Shown here piece after piece: positions 60,307 to 64,000 of a DNA stretch of 64,000 nucleotides. The DNA comes from Streptomyces roseolilacinus (lineage in GTDB: Bacteria; Actinomycetota; Actinomycetes; Streptomycetales; Streptomycetaceae): positions 328,420-392,419 of the forward strand of contig NZ_BMSV01000008.1 in the NCBI RefSeq assembly GCF_014649335.1, read 5' to 3'. Positions within the stretch are counted from its first letter, which is position 1. Each line of letters begins with the position of its first letter. Under the pieces are notes generated by a model that had not been told where the DNA came from, searched no databases, and worked only from the letters and a program-made list of their open reading frames with translations. Both the position numbers and the translations under genes were made by a program.

Positions 60307-62040
60307 GTGAACCAGACCTACGCGATGGCGGCGGTCGCCGCCGTCGTCGCCGCCACCGTCCTCATCGGCTCCCTCGGCCTGCGCATCTCCCGCACCACCT
60401 CCGACTTCTACGTCGCCTCCCGGTCGGTCAAGCCGGCCCTCAACGCCGCCGCCATCAGCGGGGAGTACCTCTCGGCGGCCTCCTTCCTCGGCATCGCGGG
60501 CCTGGTCCTCCTCCAGGGCCCCGCCATGCTCTGGTACCCGGTCGGCTACACCGCCGGCTACCTGGTCCTGCTGGTCCTCGTCGCCGCCCCGCTGCGCCGC
60601 TCCGGGGCGTACACCCTCTCCGACTTCGCCGAGGCCCGCCTGGAGTCGCCGTACGTCCGCCGCCTCGCCAGCCTCTTCGTCGTCGGCATCGGCTGGCTCT
60701 ACCTGCTGCCGCAGCTCCAGGGCGCGGGCCTCACCCTGGAGGTCCTCACCGGCGCGCCCGACTGGTTCGGCGGCCTCCTCGTCGCCCTCGTCGTCACCGG
60801 CGCCGTCGCCGCGGGCGGGATGCGCAGCATCACCTTCGTCCAGGCCTTCCAGTACTGGCTCAAGCTGACCGCGCTGCTCCTCCCCGCCCTCTTCCTGGTC
60901 ACCGCCTGGGTCGCGGACGACGCGCCGCGCGCCCGGTTCGACGCGCCCGCCGTCTTCCGCGAGCACACCTCCGTCCGCGTCGACGACACGGTCCGCCTCG
61001 CCCTCGACGCCCCGCTGACCGTGACCGTCTCCGGCACGGTCGACTCCACGACGTACGACGGGCGGCGGACCACCCTCGGGGAGGGCCTGCACCGCGTCGA
61101 GGCCGGCACCACCCTCGGCTTCCCGTCCGGCGCCCGCGTCCCCGAACGCTCCCCCGACCCGGACGACCCGCTCGGCTGGTCCGGCTCCCTGTCCGGCGAA
61201 CCCGACGGGCAGCGGCTCTACGCGACGTACGGGCTCATCCTCGCCACGTTCCTCGGCACCATGGGCCTGCCGCACGTCGCCGTGCGGTTCTACACCAGCC
61301 CCCACGGGCGGGCCGCGCGCCGCACCACCCTCGTCGTCCTCGGCCTGGTCGGCGCGTTCTACCTGCTGCCGCCCGTGTACGGGGCGCTCGGCCGGATCTA
61401 CGCGCCCGAGCTGGCCCTCACCGGTGACGCCGACGCGGCCGTGTTGGTCCTGCCGGACCGGCTCGTCGGCGGCCTGGCCGGGGAACTGCTGGGGGCGCTG
61501 CTGGCGGGCGGCGCGTTCGCCGCGTTCCTGTCGACGGCGTCCGGGCTGACCATGTCGGTCGCCGGGGTCCTCGGCCAGGACGTGCTGCCGTCGCGGGGCG
61601 TGCGCCACTTCCGGCTGGCGACCCCCCTCGCCATGGCCGTGCCGCTCGGACTGAGCGTCGTCGCGACGAACGTGCCGGTCGCCGACGCGGTGGGCCTCGC
61701 CTTCGCGGTGTCCGCCTCCTCCTTCTGCCCGCTGCTGGTCCTGGGCATCTGGTGGCGGCGCCTCACCCCGCCGGGCGCCGTCGCCGGCCTCCTCGCGGGC
61801 GGGGGCGCCGCGCTCACGGCCGTCATGGCGACCCGCGCCGGACTCGCCCCCGACGGCTGGCCGCACACCCTGATGGCCTGGCCGGCCGTGTGGTCCGTAC
61901 CCCTCGGCTTCCTCACCATGGTCGGCGTGTCGCTGGCCACCCCCCGCCACGTCCCGCCCGGCACCCCGGCCACCCTCGCCCGGCTGCACCTGCCCGAAGG
62001 GCTGATCGGCCGCCCCCACCCCGAGGGGGCCGAGCGGTGA
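60307..62040 (+). CDS. Sodium/solute symporter (cation/acetate symporter-like)
   Basis: 577 residues with about 13 transmembrane segments. FYVASRSVKPALNAAAISGE, YLSAASFLGIAGLVLLQGPA, YPVGYTAGYLVLLVLVAAPL, YTLSDFAEARLE and LSTASGLTMSVAGVLGQDVL are SSS-family landmarks seen in ActP-type monocarboxylate uptake systems. A soluble insert of about 90 residues lies after the sixth or seventh span (about 215-310). GTG at 60307. It overlaps the LytS-like kinase start by four bases (GTGA). Probable substrate: acetate, pyruvate or a related acid. Confidence 0.9.
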   Translation: MNQTYAMAAVAAVVAATVLIGSLGLRISRTTSDFYVASRSVKPALNAAAISGEYLSAASFLGIAGLVLLQGPAMLWYPVGYTAGYLVLLVLVAAPLRRSGAYTLSDFAEARLESPYVRRLASLFVVGIGWLYLLPQLQGAGLTLEVLTGAPDWFGGLLVALVVTGAVAAGGMRSITFVQAFQYWLKLTALLLPALFLVTAWVADDAPRARFDAPAVFREHTSVRVDDTVRLALDAPLTVTVSGTVDSTTYDGRRTTLGEGLHRVEAGTTLGFPSGARVPERSPDPDDPLGWSGSLSGEPDGQRLYATYGLILATFLGTMGLPHVAVRFYTSPHGRAARRTTLVVLGLVGAFYLLPPVYGALGRIYAPELALTGDADAAVLVLPDRLVGGLAGELLGALLAGGAFAAFLSTASGLTMSVAGVLGQDVLPSRGVRHFRLATPLAMAVPLGLSVVATNVPVADAVGLAFAVSASSFCPLLVLGIWWRRLTPPGAVAGLLAGGGAALTAVMATRAGLAPDGWPHTLMAWPAVWSVPLGFLTMVGVSLATPRHVPPGTPATLARLHLPEGLIGRPHPEGAER

Positions 62041-63239
62041 CCGGGACGCTCCTCGCCGCGCTCGCCGCCACCGGGACGCTGCTGCTCGCCGCCGGGTTCG
62101 TCCTCGGCCGGCTCGCCGCCCGGCGCGAGGGGCGCGACGGCCTCGACCTGGGCACGCCCGTCGAACGCGCCACCTTCCACACCCTGCACACCGCGTCCCT
62201 CGCCGCCCCGCCCCTGCGCGCCGGGCTCACCGAGGACACCGCCCGCAAGGCCGCCCGCCGGCTGCGCCCCCTCCTGGGCACCGAGGCCCTCGCCCTCACC
62301 GACCGCACGGCCGTCCTCGCCTGGGACGGCACCGGCGGCCACCACGCCGAGCAGGTGGGGGAGTACGTCGCGCAGGTCCTCGCCTCGGGCCGCGGGCAGA
62401 GCGTGCGGGCCGGGTGCGCCGATCCCGGCTGCCCCCTGCGCTGGGCCGTCATCGCCCCGCTCACCGGCGAGGAGGGCGTCGTCGGCGCGCTCGTCGCGTA
62501 CGGGTCCCACGAGTCCGCCGTCCTCGTGCGGGCCGCGACGGAGGTCGCCCGCTGGGTCTCCGTGCAACTGGAGCTGGCCGAGCTCGACCTGTCCCGGACG
62601 CGGCTCATCGAGGCGGAGATCCGCGCCCTGCGCGCCCAGATCTCCCCGCACTTCGTCTACAACTCGCTCGCCGCGATCGCGTCGTTCGTCCGCACCGACC
62701 CGGAGCGGGCGCGGGAACTGCTGCTGGAGTTCGCGGACTTCACCCGGTACTCGTTCCGCCGGCACGGCGACTTCGCGCAGCTCGCCGACGAACTGCGCGC
62801 CATCGAGCAGTACCTGGCGCTGGCCGGGGCCCGCTTCGGCGACCGGCTCCAGGTGACGCTGCAGGTGGCGCCGGAGGTGCTGCCGGTGACCCTGCCGTTC
62901 CTGTGCCTCCAGCCGCTGGTGGAGAACGCCGTCAAGCACGGCCTGGAGGACTCCCGCAGGACGTGCCGGATCACCATCGCCGCCCGGGACGCGGGCGCCG
63001 AGGCCGTCGTGACCATCGAGGACGACGGCGTCGGCATGGATCCGGACGTGCTGCGCGCCGTCCTCGCGGGCGAGCGCCCGCAGTCGTCCGGCATCGGCCT
63101 GCCCAACGTCGACGAGCGGCTGCGCCAGGTGTACGGCGACGACTACGGCCTGGTGGTGGAGACGGGCATCGACGCGGGCATGAAGGTCACCGTCCGCGTC
63201 CCCAAGTACCGGGCGGGCGTCCACCGCGACCCGCCCTAG
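62037..63239 (+). CDS. LytS-like sensor histidine kinase
   Basis: 400 residues. One N-terminal transmembrane segment (LLAALAATGTLLLAAGFVLG), a GAF-like region about 45-180 with CADPGC, then the His_kinase domain: EIRALRAQISPHFVYNSLAA (phospho-His in SPHFVYN), ELLLEFADFTRYSFRRHGDF and the HATPase with LQPLVENAVKHGLEDS and IGLPNVDERLRQVYG. GTG at 62037 overlaps the symporter stop. Partner of the LytTR regulator at 58608. The stop codon TAG is part of the CCTAGG target of the IS element that follows. Confidence 0.93.
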   Translation: MTGTLLAALAATGTLLLAAGFVLGRLAARREGRDGLDLGTPVERATFHTLHTASLAAPPLRAGLTEDTARKAARRLRPLLGTEALALTDRTAVLAWDGTGGHHAEQVGEYVAQVLASGRGQSVRAGCADPGCPLRWAVIAPLTGEEGVVGALVAYGSHESAVLVRAATEVARWVSVQLELAELDLSRTRLIEAEIRALRAQISPHFVYNSLAAIASFVRTDPERARELLLEFADFTRYSFRRHGDFAQLADELRAIEQYLALAGARFGDRLQVTLQVAPEVLPVTLPFLCLQPLVENAVKHGLEDSRRTCRITIAARDAGAEAVVTIEDDGVGMDPDVLRAVLAGERPQSSGIGLPNVDERLRQVYGDDYGLVVETGIDAGMKVTVRVPKYRAGVHRDPP

Positions 63240-63240
63240 G
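63235..63240. other. IS481-type target site
   Basis: CCTAGG fits the NCTAGN target known for IS481 and directly precedes the element's TGT end. The kinase stop codon (63237-63239) lies inside it. The second copy would be beyond the window. Confidence 0.6.
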
Positions 63241-64000
63241 TGTATTGATCACGAGCGTTGTTAACAGGGCCGGGGTCTTGATCATGGCGAAGACCTCCGG
63301 TGTGGTGGAGGTGTCTAAGCTGCACCGCACACGGAGGTCTTCGTGTCCCACCGTAATGCCCGTCTGACCGTTCACGGCAGACGGATCCTGGTCGAGCGGG
63401 TCCTGGCCGGTCGTCCGGTCGCGCACGTGGCGGCCGAGATGGGCATATCGCGGCCCACCGCCCACAAGTGGGTCCGCCGCTGGCGGGCCGAGGGCGAGGT
63501 CGGGCTGCACGACCGCTCCAGCAAGCCTCGAACCACACCCCATCGCACACCACCCGCGCTCGAGGCCCGGGTCTGCCGTCTGAGGACGGAGCGGAAGCTC
63601 GGCCCGGCCCGCATCGGACCGGTTCTGGGCCTGCCCGCTTCGACCGTGCACCGCATCCTGGCCCGTCACGGCCTCAACCGACTGGCCTGGCTCGACCGGC
63701 CCACCGGCGTGATCGTCCGCCGCTACGAACGCGCCCGGCCGGGTGAACTCGTCCACGTCGACATCAAAAAGCTCGGCAACATCCCCGACGGCGGCGGTCA
63801 CAAGGTCATGGACCGCCGCTCGGCGATGGACAACAAACTCGCCACCACCGACCGACGCCGCAGCTGCAAGCCGGTGATCGGTTACTCGTTCATCCACTCC
63901 GCCGTCGACGACCACTCCCGCCTGGCCTACAGCGAGGTTCTCACCGACGAGCGCAAGGAAACCGCCGCCGGCTTCTGGCAGCGGGCGAACGCCTTCTTCG
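63241..64000 (+). mobile_element. IS481-family insertion sequence, left part
   Basis: Begins TGTATTGATCACGAGCG directly after CCTAGG, and its 102-bp leader runs to the transposase start at 63343. The right end is outside the window, so length and inverted repeats cannot be checked. The left boundary is placed by the target-site match and the TGT terminus. Confidence 0.8.
63343..64000 (+). CDS. IS481-family transposase, truncated by window end
   Basis: At least 219 codons, open to the last base. GTG follows ACGGAGG. The N-terminal part carries two HTH units (VAHVAAEMGISRPTAHKWVR, then GPARIGPVLGLPASTVHRIL); the DDE core starts with ELVHVDIKKLGNIPDGGGHK, the first catalytic Asp in VHVD, and IHSAVDDHSRLAYSEVL carries the second Asp region. 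The last catalytic Glu lies beyond the window. It mobilises the surrounding element. Confidence 0.93.
   Translation, partial: MSHRNARLTVHGRRILVERVLAGRPVAHVAAEMGISRPTAHKWVRRWRAEGEVGLHDRSSKPRTTPHRTPPALEARVCRLRTERKLGPARIGPVLGLPASTVHRILARHGLNRLAWLDRPTGVIVRRYERARPGELVHVDIKKLGNIPDGGGHKVMDRRSAMDNKLATTDRRRSCKPVIGYSFIHSAVDDHSRLAYSEVLTDERKETAAGFWQRANAFF

Noticed and set aside
59296..63224. Very long minus-strand frames under the symporter and kinase genes
   Set aside because: High-GC antisense shadows rich in Gly, Arg and Glu, without domains or ribosome binding sites.
1..64000. tRNA, rRNA or CRISPR arrays
   Set aside because: No cloverleaf with conserved TTCGA-type loop, no rRNA stretch and no regularly spaced repeat was seen; the tandem repeats at 6302-6395 have no spacers.

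Overview
The window is very GC-rich (about 70-75% in most stretches), codes densely on both strands with almost exclusively G/C third positions, uses GTG and TTG starts freely with GGAGG-type ribosome binding sites, and carries typical actinomycete families. A CebR-type operator in front of a cellulase, an Rpf-LysM-M23 wall hydrolase, DosR-type two-component genes and an IS481 element all point to Streptomyces or a close relative. No tRNA, rRNA or CRISPR array was seen.

Layout. 1-8.4 kb: a small HSP18-regulator-like gene; a TetR/DMT-exporter pair behind a perfect 9-bp-arm operator; a three-gene minus-strand cassette (DMT exporter, PaiB-like FMN protein, stand-alone B3/B4 protein) opposite an XRE-cupin regulator; an FhuF-like Fe-S protein; and a secreted GH6 cellulase with a perfect CebR box. 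8.9-9.4 kb: a decayed DinB-like gene. 9.4-14.4 kb: a three-gene minus-strand conflict system of the CATRA type (TPR-CHAT caspase-like protease, small partner, membrane partner).

14.7-25.9 kb: a DosR/OsdR-type dormancy or hypoxia regulon with four universal stress proteins, a CBS-BON protein, a LuxR-type response regulator, a double-GAF kinase that keeps the heme-ligand histidine, a flavin-binding split-barrel protein, a STAS protein and a flavohemoglobin. Repeated 14-bp boxes of the form GGGCC-N4-GGCCC sit about 80-130 bp upstream of nearly every gene, so the response regulator and its targets appear to lie side by side.

26.2-43.9 kb: a transmembrane metallophosphoesterase, an AbiEii-like nucleotidyltransferase with a small coupled partner, and then an unusual operon of about 14.4 kb with visibly lower GC. 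It encodes (i) a DEDDh exonuclease + DinG-type helicase + RecQ-type helicase in one polypeptide of about 2,000 residues, interrupted by a one-base frameshift in a C8 tract, (ii) a 779-residue protein of unknown fold and (iii) a 1,995-residue P-loop ATPase with a long helical N-terminal part. This is the best candidate for an undescribed system, probably anti-phage or DNA-transaction related. It ends in a hairpin terminator.

44.5-64 kb: panD, a proline-rich peptide gene, an Rpf-LysM-M23 hydrolase, a second FhuF-like Fe-S protein, an SDR with a zinc-ribbon N-terminus that lacks the catalytic tyrosine, an isolated 55-codon peptide gene between two strong terminators, a YndJ/DUF1990/lipase-maturation-factor operon under perfect palindromes, a lipoprotein, a PAS-GAF-PP2C-HATPase phosphatase, a fucose-type dehydrogenase/lactonase pair, and a LytTR regulator / symporter / LytS kinase locus. 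An IS481-family element inserted at CCTAGG over the kinase stop codon runs off the window end.
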